In this document: positions 44,170 through 51,900 of the stretch, piece after piece
Position numbering within the stretch: position 1 is the stretch's first letter
How the letters are laid out: the number at the start of each line of letters is the position of its first letter
Assembly: GCA_036503555.1 (NCBI GenBank)
Contig: DASXWQ010000090.1
Span: 1-64,000 of the forward strand
DNA from: Actinocatenispora sp036503555
GTDB lineage: Bacteria; Actinomycetota; Actinomycetes; Mycobacteriales; Micromonosporaceae
Length of the DNA: 64,000 bases
Direction: 5' to 3'
Notes under the pieces: generated by a model
Seen by the model: only the letters and a program-made list of their open reading frames with translations
What the model was told of the DNA's origin: nothing
The model's database searches: none
Program-made: the position numbers and the translations under genes

Positions 44170-44682
44170 ATGCACCCCCCGTACGCGTGGCGACCGGCCG
44201 CGCCGACCCGACCGCCCGCCGTGACGGCGGTCGTCGTACTCGAGGGGCTGGCGGTCGTGTTCTGCCTGGTCGAGTCGGTGGTCGGGCTGTACATCCTGGT
44301 CAAGACCATGCAGGACACCGGCGACGCGACCGGCCTCGCGGCCATGACCGGCGTCGACGTCGCCATCAACGTGCTGCTCTCCGTCGGCCTCGCCGTCGCG
44401 GCCGCGCTGCTCGTCCGCTCCAGTCCCGCCGGCCGGGTGCTGTCCTGGGTCACCTGCGTCGGGTACGCCGTCGCCCGGTGCGGCTGCGGCGGCTTCAGCG
44501 GCATCATCGCCTACCTGTACGGCTCCGGGCAGATCGAGCGGTCCGACTTCAACTTCGGCGCGAACGTCTGGTACGTGCTGGGCGCACTGGAGGTCGTCGC
44601 GATCGTGCTCGCCGTGGTGATCGTCGTGTTGCTGCTGACCCGCCCGGTCCGGGCCCACTTCGCCGCCGTACGGCGGGCGTGA
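44170..44682 (+). CDS. Hypothetical four-helix membrane protein
   Basis: 170 residues, no recognised family. A short Pro-rich cytosolic start is followed by four predicted membrane helices (VTAVVVLEGLAVVFCLVES; GVDVAINVLLSVGLAVAAALLV; LSWVTCVGYAVARCGCGGFSG; ALEVVAIVLAVVIVVLLL) and a basic tail. Three cysteines lie within 12 residues of helix 3. ATG start, apparently leaderless. Divergent from adenosine deaminase. Function unknown. Confidence 0.75.
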   Translation: MHPPYAWRPAAPTRPPAVTAVVVLEGLAVVFCLVESVVGLYILVKTMQDTGDATGLAAMTGVDVAINVLLSVGLAVAAALLVRSSPAGRVLSWVTCVGYAVARCGCGGFSGIIAYLYGSGQIERSDFNFGANVWYVLGALEVVAIVLAVVIVVLLLTRPVRAHFAAVRRA

Positions 44683-44765
44683 CGCGCCGCACGTCCCCGC
44701 GTGGCCGCCCCGTGAGATTCGTCATTCGGGGCCGTGCCGGATGATCTCCGGCCCAGGATGGAACG

Positions 44766-45566
44766 GTGACGGCGGTCGACGAACGGGCAACCGAGGGTGT
44801 CGGGCCGACGCGCCGCCCGCCCTGGTGGCTGGCCCGGCCGCGCTGGTGGCGGGAGATCCTGATCATCGCCGTCGGGTACGGCGTCTACACGGTGATCCAG
44901 CACCATCTCAACGTGTCGCCGGCGCCGGCGTTCCGGCACGCGGCGGGGCTGCTCGCGGTCGAGCAGCGGCTCGGCATCGCCGTCGAGCATCCGCTCAACC
45001 ACGCGCTCGCCGCGCATCCGGACCTCGCCACCGCCGCCAACGTCTGGTACGTCGCGATGCACGAGGCGGCGACGCCCGCCGTGCTGCTCTGGCTGTTTCT
45101 GCGCCGGCGCGCCGCGTACCCGTACGCCCGGTTCCTGCTCGTCGTGCCGACGCTGCTCGGCTTCGTGCTCTACTACGTGGTCCCGGTCGCGCCGCCGCGG
45201 CTGATGGCCGGCCTCGGGATGATCGACACGATGGCGCGCTACCCGGGGATCGGTGACTACTCCGACGGGGCGATGTCGCACACCGCCGCCCAGTACGCGG
45301 CGTTTCCCAGCCTGCACCTGGCCTGGGCGCTGTGGTGCGGCGCGATGGTCTGCTGGCTCGTCCGCCGGTGGTACGTGCGGGTCCTGGCGATCTGCTACCC
45401 GCTGTGTACCGCGCTGGTCGTGCTCGGCACCGCGAACCACTACGTGCTGGACTTGGTCGGCGGGGTCGCGGTGGTGGCGTTCGGCTTCGGGCTGCTCCTG
45501 CTGCTCCGCCCGGCCGGCGATCCGCTGCGGTCGCTGGAGTCCGCCCCCGACACCTCGGGCGGCTGA
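44766..45566 (+). CDS. PAP2-superfamily membrane phosphatase / inositol-phosphotransferase-like
   Basis: 266 residues, six membrane helices, of the PAP2_3 subgroup (related to inositol-phosphoceramide synthases). The phosphatase signature is split as usual: the second motif AFPSLHLAWAL (with catalytic His) and the third motif GTANHYVLDLVGG (His and Asp, about 225-237). The first KxxxxxxRP motif is not obvious, as in this subgroup. The active site faces outward, so it likely acts on a lipid phosphate or transfers a phospho-head-group. GTG start. Convergent with the MocR gene (5-base gap). Confidence 0.83.
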   Translation: MTAVDERATEGVGPTRRPPWWLARPRWWREILIIAVGYGVYTVIQHHLNVSPAPAFRHAAGLLAVEQRLGIAVEHPLNHALAAHPDLATAANVWYVAMHEAATPAVLLWLFLRRRAAYPYARFLLVVPTLLGFVLYYVVPVAPPRLMAGLGMIDTMARYPGIGDYSDGAMSHTAAQYAAFPSLHLAWALWCGAMVCWLVRRWYVRVLAICYPLCTALVVLGTANHYVLDLVGGVAVVAFGFGLLLLLRPAGDPLRSLESAPDTSGG

Positions 45567-45571
45567 CCCGG

Positions 45572-46969
45572 TCACCCCGCGAGGATGGTGAGAAGCTCGC
45601 GCAGCGCCGGGCCGAACGCGTGGTCCGGCGGCGTGCCGTACCCGACGACGAGGCGGTGCGACCGCGTCCGCCGGTCGGTCAGATACGTCGACAGGCCGGT
45701 GAGGCCGAGCGACCGCCGCCGGCCGGCCGCGATCGCGGCCGACTCGGTGAGCCCGCGCGGCAGCATGACCAGGGCGTGCAGCCCGGCCGCGATGCCCGCG
45801 ACGGCGGGGGGTACCGGCAGGGAGCCGAGTGCGGCCAGCAACTCGTCGCGTCGCGCGCGGTACCGGGCGCGACTGCGCCGCACGTGCCGGTCGTACCCGC
45901 CGGACGCGATCAGCTCCGCGAACGTGACCTGCTCCAACACCCCGGTGTGCCGGTCGCTGAGGTCGCGGCGGTCGGCGATCGGCGCGACCAGTTCCGGCGG
46001 CAGCGCGAGCCAGCCGAGGCGCAGGCCGGGGGCGAGCGTCTTGCTGGCGGTGCCGGCGTACACGACGCGGTCGGGGGCGAGGCCCTGGACGGCGCCGACC
46101 GGCCGACGGTCGTACCGGAACTCACCGTCGTAGTCGTCCTCGACGACCAGGCCGTCGACCGTACGGGCCCAGTCGAGCAGGGCCATCCGGCGGGCCGGCG
46201 CGAGCGGTACGCCCATCGGGAACTGGTGCGCCGGCGTCACCACCACGGCCCGTGCCCCGGTCGCGGCCAGCCGGTCGACGACGATGCCGTCCCCGTCGAC
46301 CGGCACGCCGACGGTACGCAGGCCCTCCGCCGCCGCGATCCGCCGGTAGCCGGGCAGGTACGGGTCCTCGAACGCCAGCGTGGACAGGCCGCGCTCGCGC
46401 AGCACCGCGCACAGCAGCGCCAGCCCGTGCGCGAACCCGCCGCACACCATGACCAGCCCCGGCGCGGTCTGCACGCCCCGCACCCGCCCGAGGTACGCGG
46501 CCAGCTCGGCGCGCAGTCCCGGCTCACCGCGCGGGTCGCCCCAGCCGAGCGCCGCGTGGTCCATCCGCCCCACGGCGGTACGCGCCGCGGCGAGCCACTC
46601 CCGCCGCGGGAACGCCGACAGGTCGGGCAGCCCGGGCCGCAGGTCGTACCGCACGGGGACCCGGCTTGGCCCCGGCTCGGGACGCCGCGGCCGGGCGGGC
46701 GCGGCCGTACGCGGCGCGACGACGGTCCCCGCGCCCTGCCGCGCCACCAGGTATCCCTCCGCCGCGAGCTGCCGGTACGCCTCGGTGACGGTGCCGCGGG
46801 CCACGCCGAGGTCGGCGGCGAGCGTACGGCTGGCGGGCAGGCGGGTGCCGGGCGCGAGCCGGCCGGACCGTACGGCGTCGCGGAGGGCGCCGGTGAGCGC
46901 CGCGCGCCGGCCACCCGCGCCCAGCTCGACGTGCAGGTCGACGCCGGCAATGGACCACTGATCAGCCAT
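45572..46969 (-). CDS. MocR/PdxR-type regulator (GntR helix-turn-helix fused to aminotransferase domain)
   Basis: 465 residues: GntR winged helix (about 15-80; LRDAVRSGRLAPGTRLPASRTLAADLGVARGTVTEAYRQL) and an aminotransferase-like domain with HQFPMG, the Asp/Tyr of VEDDYDGEFRYD and the PLP lysine in YAGTASKTLAPGLRLG. Such proteins bind PLP and control vitamin B6 or amino-compound genes. The start is the ATG at 46967-46969; the longer frame upstream runs into the neighbouring gene. Direct repeats GCAATGGACCA and an inverted half-site around the start (46947-46994) look like its operator, shared with the divergent AhpD-like gene. Confidence 0.92.
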   Translation of the reverse strand: MADQWSIAGVDLHVELGAGGRRAALTGALRDAVRSGRLAPGTRLPASRTLAADLGVARGTVTEAYRQLAAEGYLVARQGAGTVVAPRTAAPARPRRPEPGPSRVPVRYDLRPGLPDLSAFPRREWLAAARTAVGRMDHAALGWGDPRGEPGLRAELAAYLGRVRGVQTAPGLVMVCGGFAHGLALLCAVLRERGLSTLAFEDPYLPGYRRIAAAEGLRTVGVPVDGDGIVVDRLAATGARAVVVTPAHQFPMGVPLAPARRMALLDWARTVDGLVVEDDYDGEFRYDRRPVGAVQGLAPDRVVYAGTASKTLAPGLRLGWLALPPELVAPIADRRDLSDRHTGVLEQVTFAELIASGGYDRHVRRSRARYRARRDELLAALGSLPVPPAVAGIAAGLHALVMLPRGLTESAAIAAGRRRSLGLTGLSTYLTDRRTRSHRLVVGYGTPPDHAFGPALRELLTILAG

Positions 46970-46994
46970 CGCAATGGACCATATCCGGGTCCAT
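46947..46994. promoter_or_regulatory. MocR operator candidate: two direct repeats plus inverted half-site
   Basis: GCAATGGACCA occurs at 46947-46957 and again exactly 24 bases on at 46971-46981; ATGGACC-N7-GGTCCAT (46974-46994) adds an inverted half-site. MocR/PdxR dimers are known to bind direct repeats with a third inverted element. It spans the start of mocR and the promoter of the divergent gene. Confidence 0.6.
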
Positions 46995-47015
46995 TTCCTG
47001 GTTAGTGTCGAACCC

Positions 47016-47480
47016 ATGGAACCGCGAATGAACATCGCCGAGGTGCAGCCCGAGATCTTTCGCGCGATGCGCGAACTGAACCAGAAGGTCGAGCGGGCCG
47101 GACTCGACCCGATCCTGCTGGAACTCGTCAAGATCCGCTCGTCGCAGCTCAACCACTGCGCGTACTGCATCGACATGCACACCAAGGACGCGCGCGCCAT
47201 CGGCGAGACCGAGCAGCGCATCTACGCGCTCAGCGCGTGGCACGAGGCGCCGTTCTTCACCGACCGGGAGCGTGCCGCGCTCGACCTCGCCGAGGCCATC
47301 ACCGTCCTCACCGACGGCTTCGTCCCCGACGACGTGTACGCCCGCGCCGCCGAACAGTTCGACGACAAGGAACTCTCCCTGATCATCTGGGCGACGACCG
47401 TCATCAACGGCTGGAACCGGGTCTGCGTCGCCACCCGCATGCTCCCCGGCGACTACGTCTCCCACCGGAAGCCGGCGTGA
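47016..47480 (+). CDS. Carboxymuconolactone-decarboxylase/AhpD-like protein
   Basis: 154 residues, all-helical AhpD-like fold with the redox/proton-relay motif LNHCAYCIDMHTKDAR (about 49-64, CxxC then xxH). Such proteins act as alkylhydroperoxidases or thiol-disulfide partners in oxidative stress. ATG start at 47016 with TAGTGT ending 7 bases upstream (leaderless); a second ATG four codons in is an alternative. It is divergent from mocR over a shared operator and overlaps the next gene by 4 bases, so both probably answer to MocR. Confidence 0.88.
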   Translation: MEPRMNIAEVQPEIFRAMRELNQKVERAGLDPILLELVKIRSSQLNHCAYCIDMHTKDARAIGETEQRIYALSAWHEAPFFTDRERAALDLAEAITVLTDGFVPDDVYARAAEQFDDKELSLIIWATTVINGWNRVCVATRMLPGDYVSHRKPA

Positions 47481-48244
47481 CCGGCGCAATGCCCGACCCG
47501 GCCGTCCTCGCCGGCGCCGCCGAACGGTTCCGCGCGCTGCACCGCCCCGGCGACCCCGTCGTACTCCCCAACGCGTGGGACGCGACCAGCGCGCGAATCG
47601 TTGCGGCGCAAGGGTTCCCGGTGATCGCGACGAGCAGTGTCGCGGTCGCCGAATCCCTCGGGTACGCGGACGGCGGCGCGGCCCCGCCCGACGAGATGTT
47701 CGCCGCCGCGGCCCGGATCGCCCGCGCCGTCGACATCCCCGTGACCGTCGACGCCGAGGACGGGTACGGTCTCGGGCCCGACGAGCTCGTCGCCCGGCTC
47801 GTCGCCGCCGGCGCCGTCGGCTGCAACATCGAGGACTCGACCGCCGGCGCACTGTCCGATGTGGACACGCACGCGGTACGCCTGGCCGAGGTGCGCGGCG
47901 CCGCGGTCGCCGCCGGCGTACCGCTGGTGGTCAACGCCCGGGTCGACGTGTTCCTCCGCCGCGGGGACGTACCGGAGGACGCGGTCGTCGACGAGGCCGT
48001 CGCCCGCGCCAACCGGTACCTCGCCGCCGGCGCCGACTCGGCGTACCCGATCGGGGTGCGGTCGGACGCGATGATGGCGCGGCTCGTGGCGGAGATCGAC
48101 GGACCGGTGAACCTCAACTGGCGGCCGGACACGCCGGTGTCCCGGCTTGCCGCGCTCGGCGCGGCCCGCGTGTCGGCCGGCGGCGGGCTGTGGCATGCCG
48201 CGATGGCGGCGTACCGGGCGGGTGTGGAGTCGATGCGCGACTGA
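47477..48244 (+). CDS. Isocitrate lyase/PEP mutase superfamily protein
   Basis: 255 residues with the PEPM/ICL TIM-barrel pattern: PNAWDATSARIVAAQGFPVIATSS (N-terminal), the metal-site DAEDGYG (about 90-96) and GCNIEDSTAG (about 115-124), then NARVDVFL. The loop cysteine of true isocitrate lyases (KKCGH) is absent, so it resembles oxaloacetate decarboxylase / carboxyphosphonoenolpyruvate-like members; the substrate is unknown. The GTG at 47477 overlaps the preceding stop (GTGA), implying coupling; an ATG at 47489 is the alternative start. Confidence 0.85.
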   Translation: MTGAMPDPAVLAGAAERFRALHRPGDPVVLPNAWDATSARIVAAQGFPVIATSSVAVAESLGYADGGAAPPDEMFAAAARIARAVDIPVTVDAEDGYGLGPDELVARLVAAGAVGCNIEDSTAGALSDVDTHAVRLAEVRGAAVAAGVPLVVNARVDVFLRRGDVPEDAVVDEAVARANRYLAAGADSAYPIGVRSDAMMARLVAEIDGPVNLNWRPDTPVSRLAALGAARVSAGGGLWHAAMAAYRAGVESMRD

Positions 48245-48384
48245 CCCGATTACGAGCTGTTCCGAAGCCGACACCCAGGCGCGACTCAGGGTCGATCGGT
48301 AGTTTCATCGGCGCGGAGCACACCACCGGACAAACGGTACGACCGTCCGGGGTCGTGCTCCGTCCACCTGTGCCGCCCGGACCG

Positions 48385-48684
48385 TCAGCGGGTCGGCTTG
48401 GTGTAGAGCAGTTCCAGGCAGGCGCGGGCGGCCTCCAGCCAGCGGTCGAGCCAGCCCTCCGGCAGCGGGGTGCCGCGCGCGGGTAGCTCGACGAGCAGGC
48501 CCTGGACCAGGGGATGGTCGGCGATCGCCGGGTCGTCGGCGACGCGCGCCGCGACCTCCTCGGCCGCGGCGGAGTCGTGGGCGCGGTGGTGGGCCGCCCC
48601 GTTGACCGGCCCGTGGCTGGGCGACGCGTTGCGGAAGGCGAAACCGTCGTCGTCACGTCCGACGCTGTCCGGCACGAGATCCAT
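48385..48684 (-). CDS. Small hypothetical protein
   Basis: 99 residues, not recognised. Acidic N-terminal half (MDLVPDSVGRDDDGFAF), then helical, rich in Ala and Leu (AAEEVAARVADDPAIADHPLVQGLLVELPARG), ending WLEAARACLELLYTKP. No membrane helix or signal. ATG chosen because upstream sequence is not protein-like. Convergent with the PEP-mutase-like gene and divergent from the XRE gene. It could be a small cytosolic partner of a neighbour, but nothing shows this. Confidence 0.55.
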   Translation of the reverse strand: MDLVPDSVGRDDDGFAFRNASPSHGPVNGAAHHRAHDSAAAEEVAARVADDPAIADHPLVQGLLVELPARGTPLPEGWLDRWLEAARACLELLYTKPTR

Positions 48685-48788
48685 GCCGGACAGCCTGCCG
48701 TGTCCGCGCAACCACGCGCCAGTAGGCGGCCAGCGGTGTACGTCACGCCGGTACGCGCGGGGCGGGTGACGGTGCGCTCCGAGCGGTA

Positions 48789-48794
48789 TAGCAT
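48789..48794 (+). promoter_or_regulatory. -10 box of a probable leaderless XRE-clpP transcript
   Basis: TAGCAT ends 7 bases before the ATG at 48802, with no ribosome binding site. Confidence 0.5.
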
Positions 48795-48801
48795 TTTCGG
48801 T

Positions 48802-49077
48802 ATGGGCGACGACGAGGACGAGCTGCCGGTGTTCCCCGGGTTCCGGGGGATGGCCGAGCGGCGGCGCGGCCTGCTCGCCGACCTGATCGAGGAGCGACGC
48901 CGGGCGGGCCTGTCGCAGACCGAGGTGGCCGAGCGGATGGGCACCTCGCAGTCGGCGGTGGCCCGGCTCGAAACCGGCGGCGTCGACGTCCGGCTCTCCA
49001 CCCTGGAGCGGTACGCCGACGCCGTGCACCGACGACTGGAGGTGCGCCTGCGCGCACCCGAGGAGGGCAACCGATGA
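48802..49077 (+). CDS. XRE-family helix-turn-helix protein
   Basis: 91 residues, a single Cro/CI-type DNA-binding domain (about 25-80; LIEERRRAGLSQTEVAERMGTSQSAVARLETGGVDVRLSTLERYADAV) with acidic N-terminus and no ligand domain. The ATG start is taken because it follows a -10 box by 7 bases and the frame upstream is not protein-like. Its stop overlaps the ATG of the ClpP-like gene (ATGA), so both are made together. Probably represses its own operon. Confidence 0.9.
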   Translation: MGDDEDELPVFPGFRGMAERRRGLLADLIEERRRAGLSQTEVAERMGTSQSAVARLETGGVDVRLSTLERYADAVHRRLEVRLRAPEEGNR

Positions 49078-49751
49078 CAGCGACGGTGACGGCACGGTAC
49101 GGCGCCTGGCCCGGAAACACGCCGGAATGGCAGGTGCCGGGCGGCCGGCCCGAGCACCGCGACCGACCGGCCGCGCCGGCGGGTCACGAGAGCGGGGTCG
49201 CCCCGTGGCTGGAGCAGCGGATGTTCGAGCAGCAGATCGTCGCGGTGACCGGCCCGGTGACCGGCGACCTGGCCTCCCGGGTCGGTTCGCAGCTCATGAC
49301 GCTCGACGCGCTGGCCACCCCGCGCGGCGGCGCGATCACCATGCAGGTGTCGAGCACCGACGGCGAGCTGTCCGCGGCGTTCGCGCTGATCGACGTCCTC
49401 GACCTGATGCGTACGCCGGTGCGGGCGATCGCGCTCGGCACCGTCGGCGGCGCCGCCCTCGGCGTGTACGCCGCGGCCACCGAACGCGTCGCGTACCCCC
49501 ATGCCCGGTTCGTGCTGGCCGAGCCGCGCGTCGACCGGCTCGCCGGTACGGCGGACGAGGTGACCCTGGCCGCCGGCGCCCACCTGCGGCTGCTGGAGGA
49601 CCTGGCCGTACGGCTCGCCGAGCGGACCGGCCGCAGCCAGGCGCAGATCGAGCGGGACCTGTCCGATCGGCACGAGATGTCCGCCGCCGAGGCCGTCGAG
49701 TACGGCCTGGTCGAGCGTCTCACCAGCGCGGACTCCGGCCCGACCGGGTAG
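49074..49751 (+). CDS. ClpP-family protein lacking the catalytic triad (pseudoprotease)
   Basis: 225 residues with a ClpP/crotonase core from about residue 45 on. Aligned to ClpP: NSPGG is SSTDG (93-97). The serine motif is LGTVGGAALG, with Gly126 where Ser belongs. The histidine motif reads FVLAEP with Ala149 in place of His. The Asp in YGLVD is Glu214. Thus all three catalytic residues are changed, while the handle (DEVTLAAGAHLRLLEDLAVRLAERTGRSQAQIERDLSDRHEMSAAEAVEYGLV) is kept. It should fold and possibly oligomerise without cleaving peptides. Translationally coupled to the XRE gene. Confidence 0.85.
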   Translation: MTATVTARYGAWPGNTPEWQVPGGRPEHRDRPAAPAGHESGVAPWLEQRMFEQQIVAVTGPVTGDLASRVGSQLMTLDALATPRGGAITMQVSSTDGELSAAFALIDVLDLMRTPVRAIALGTVGGAALGVYAAATERVAYPHARFVLAEPRVDRLAGTADEVTLAAGAHLRLLEDLAVRLAERTGRSQAQIERDLSDRHEMSAAEAVEYGLVERLTSADSGPTG

Positions 49752-49770
49752 GGGAATCGACGCCGGGCGA

Positions 49771-49776
49771 TAATCT
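49771..49776 (+). promoter_or_regulatory. -10 box of a probable leaderless Rrf2-family transcript
   Basis: TAATCT ends 5 bases before the ATG at 49782, with no ribosome binding site. Confidence 0.5.
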
Positions 49777-49781
49777 CAGGC

Positions 49782-50246
49782 ATGCGGTTGTCCGCCCGGG
49801 TCGATTACGCCCTGCGCGCCGCTGCCGAACTTGCCGCCGCCGCCGAGGGGCCGGTCACGTCCGAGCAGCTGGCGCGCTCCCAGGAGATCCCACCGAAGTT
49901 CCTCGAACACATCCTCAACCAGCTCCGCCGGGCCGGCCTGGTACGCAGCCAGCGCGGCCCGGTCGGCGGATACTGGCTCGCCCGGCCGGCCGGCGAGATC
50001 TCGCTGGCCGACATCATCCGGGCGGTCGACGGCCCACTGCTCGGCGTACGCGGGGAACGGCCGGAACGGGTCGACTACACCGGCGCGGCCCGACCGCTGC
50101 AGGAGGTGTGGATCGCGCTGCGGGCGAGCGAGCGGTCGATCCTGGAGACCGTCACGCTCGGCCACGTCGTCGCGGGTGAGCTGCCCGCGGCGGTACGCGC
50201 GCTGACCGAGGACGAGCGCGCCTGGATCACCGTCGGCCAGCCCTGA
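49782..50246 (+). CDS. Rrf2-family transcriptional regulator without Fe-S cysteines
   Basis: 154 residues: the Rrf2 winged helix (RLSARVDYALRAAAELA; SEQLARSQEIPPKFLEHILNQLRRAGLVRSQRGPVGGYWLAR, about 1-70) and a C-terminal helical part (PLQEVWIALRASERSILETVTLGHVV). The whole protein contains no cysteine, so unlike IscR or NsrR it cannot ligate an iron-sulfur cluster through Cys. ATG start, apparently leaderless. Targets are unknown; the convergent GlsB-like genes are neighbours only. Confidence 0.9.
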   Translation: MRLSARVDYALRAAAELAAAAEGPVTSEQLARSQEIPPKFLEHILNQLRRAGLVRSQRGPVGGYWLARPAGEISLADIIRAVDGPLLGVRGERPERVDYTGAARPLQEVWIALRASERSILETVTLGHVVAGELPAAVRALTEDERAWITVGQP

Positions 50247-50252
50247 CCTGAC

Positions 50253-50522
50253 TCAGCTGGTACGGCGCCGGCCGCCCACGCCGGCCACGATCGCGACCCC
50301 GACCAGCGCGAACACGACCTGGATGATGTGCCGGATCCAGTCGATGCCGCGGGTGTCGCCGACGCCGAGCCAGGTCGCGACCAGGCCGCCGAGGAACGCG
50401 GCGACGATGCCGACCAGGATGGTCAGCCACCACGAGATGTTCTGCCGGCCCGGCAGGATGATCCGGGCCAGTACGCCCAGGACCGCGCCGGCCACGATGG
50501 CCCAGATGATCGTCCCGATCAT
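50253..50522 (-). CDS. GlsB/YeaQ/YmgE-type stress membrane protein, copy 1
   Basis: 89 residues with three membrane helices and the family glycine-rich pattern (GTIIWAIVAGAVLGVLARIILPGRQNISWWLTILVGIVAAFLGGLVAT). A C-terminal extension (GIDWIRHIIQVVFALVGVAIVAGV) ends in a basic tail. Transglycosylase-associated/GlsB proteins are induced by general stress; their molecular role is unclear. ATG start. A close paralogue is encoded 74 bases upstream on the same strand. Confidence 0.92.
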   Translation of the reverse strand: MIGTIIWAIVAGAVLGVLARIILPGRQNISWWLTILVGIVAAFLGGLVATWLGVGDTRGIDWIRHIIQVVFALVGVAIVAGVGGRRRTS

Positions 50523-50596
50523 GTCGCCCTCCCCAGCCGCCGTACTGCTGCCGGACTGCCCTGGCAACCGCGTACGTGGGGGCGAACCGGCGAATG

Positions 50597-50866
50597 TCAG
50601 GCCCGGGAGCGGCGCCGCCCGTACAGGCTGAGCAGGCCGATGGCGGCGACCGCGAGGCCGAGCTGGAGCAGGTGTTTCTTCCAGTCGATGCCGGGGGTGT
50701 GCCGAAAGCCCAGGACCTCGGCGAGACCGGTGCCGAGGAACGCGGCGACCATGCCCACGCCGATCGTCAACCACCACGGCACCCGCTGTCGCCCCGGGAT
50801 GATCAACCGGGCCAGCATGCCGATGACCGCGCCGCCGACGATCGCCCACAGGATGCTGCCCAGCAT
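50597..50866 (-). CDS. GlsB/YeaQ/YmgE-type stress membrane protein, copy 2
   Basis: 89 residues, the same length and layout as the neighbouring copy (LWAIVGGAVIGMLARLIIPGRQRVPWWLTIGVGMVAAFLG, then GIDWKKHLLQLGLAVAAIG and a basic tail). The pair evidently arose by tandem duplication and diverged moderately. ATG start. Divergent from the GNAT gene. Confidence 0.92.
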   Translation of the reverse strand: MLGSILWAIVGGAVIGMLARLIIPGRQRVPWWLTIGVGMVAAFLGTGLAEVLGFRHTPGIDWKKHLLQLGLAVAAIGLLSLYGRRRSRA

Positions 50867-50897
50867 GTGCCTCCCTCAGCGTGCCAACACCGCACGG

Positions 50898-50903
50898 TAA
50901 CGT
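50898..50903 (+). promoter_or_regulatory. -10 box of a probable leaderless GNAT transcript
   Basis: TAACGT ends 6 bases before the GTG at 50910, with no ribosome binding site. Confidence 0.45.
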
Positions 50904-50909
50904 GCCGGC

Positions 50910-51821
50910 GTGGCGGTCGAGACGAGGGTGCTGGACGCGGGGCGGGACATCACCGCGGCGTACCGGGTGCTGCGCGCGGCCCATCCGTACCTGGTGCTGT
51001 CGGAGTCGGCGCTCGCGTGGCAGGTGGCGCACGCGCCCGCGCCGCAGCGGCTGCGCGTTCTGGTCGCCGTCGACGGCGGGGACGTCGTCGGGCTGGTCCG
51101 GTGCGGGCTCGACTGGGAGACGACCGTGCCCGGCCAGGGCTTCGCGAACGTCTCGGTCCACCCGGACCACCGGCGCCGCGGCGCGGGCGGTGCGCTGCTC
51201 GCGGCCGCCGAGGCGTACCTGCGCGGGCTGGCGGTGACGCGCGTGCACGCCTGGGTGTCCGACGACGCCGGCTCGCTCGCGTTCGCCGACCGCCACAAGT
51301 ACGCCCGCCGCCGGTCGGCCAGCTACCAGCGCCTCGACCTGGCCGAGCTGCCGGCTGTGCCGGGCGTACCGGACGGTCTGGTGCTGCGGCCGTGGGCGGA
51401 CTTCGCGGCGGATCCGCGGCCGCTGTGGGCGGCCGACGCGGACGCCAGCCGGGACGAGCCGGGCGACGTACCGGTGGACGACATGGACTTCGACGGCTGG
51501 CGCCTGTCCTGCTGGGACCGGCCGGACACGGACCGGGAGCTGAGCCTGGCCGCCGTCGCCGACGGTACGGTCGCCGCGTTCACGCTCGCGCAGACCGACG
51601 CGGGCCGGTACTGGTCGGGGATGACCGGCACGCGCCGGGCGTACCGGGGGCGCGGGTTGGCGCGGCTGGTGAAGGTCGCGTCCCTGCACCGGGCCCGGGC
51701 GCGCGGGCTGGCCGAGGCGTACACCGGAAACGACGACCTCAACGCCCCGATGCTGCACGTCAACGCCGCCCTCGACTACCAGCCGTACGCGACGCAGTGG
51801 CGCTGCGTGCGCGACCTCTGA
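50910..51821 (+). CDS. Tandem-domain GNAT N-acetyltransferase
   Basis: 303 residues with two GNAT folds. The N-terminal domain (about 1-150) carries the acetyl-CoA motif VSVHPDHRRRGAGGALLAAAE (about 86-106). The C-terminal domain (about 160-303) has TGTRRAYRGRGLARLVKVAS, followed by the NxxxN region GNDDLNAPMLHVNAALDYQP. This tandem architecture resembles mycothiol synthase-like and aminoglycoside acetyltransferase-like proteins, but the substrate cannot be inferred. GTG start, apparently leaderless. Confidence 0.9.
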   Translation: MAVETRVLDAGRDITAAYRVLRAAHPYLVLSESALAWQVAHAPAPQRLRVLVAVDGGDVVGLVRCGLDWETTVPGQGFANVSVHPDHRRRGAGGALLAAAEAYLRGLAVTRVHAWVSDDAGSLAFADRHKYARRRSASYQRLDLAELPAVPGVPDGLVLRPWADFAADPRPLWAADADASRDEPGDVPVDDMDFDGWRLSCWDRPDTDRELSLAAVADGTVAAFTLAQTDAGRYWSGMTGTRRAYRGRGLARLVKVASLHRARARGLAEAYTGNDDLNAPMLHVNAALDYQPYATQWRCVRDL

Positions 51822-51900
51822 CCCGTTATCCGTCCACAGTGGACAAAAACGCCGGGCACGTATGGTGTGGGCTCGGACAGGCGGCAGGACGGAGCGTGTG

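Noticed and set aside
48385..49095. 236-codon minus-strand gene covering the XRE gene
   Set aside because: The N-terminal part is antisense to the clear XRE helix-turn-helix; only the last 99 codons are kept as a small hypothetical gene.
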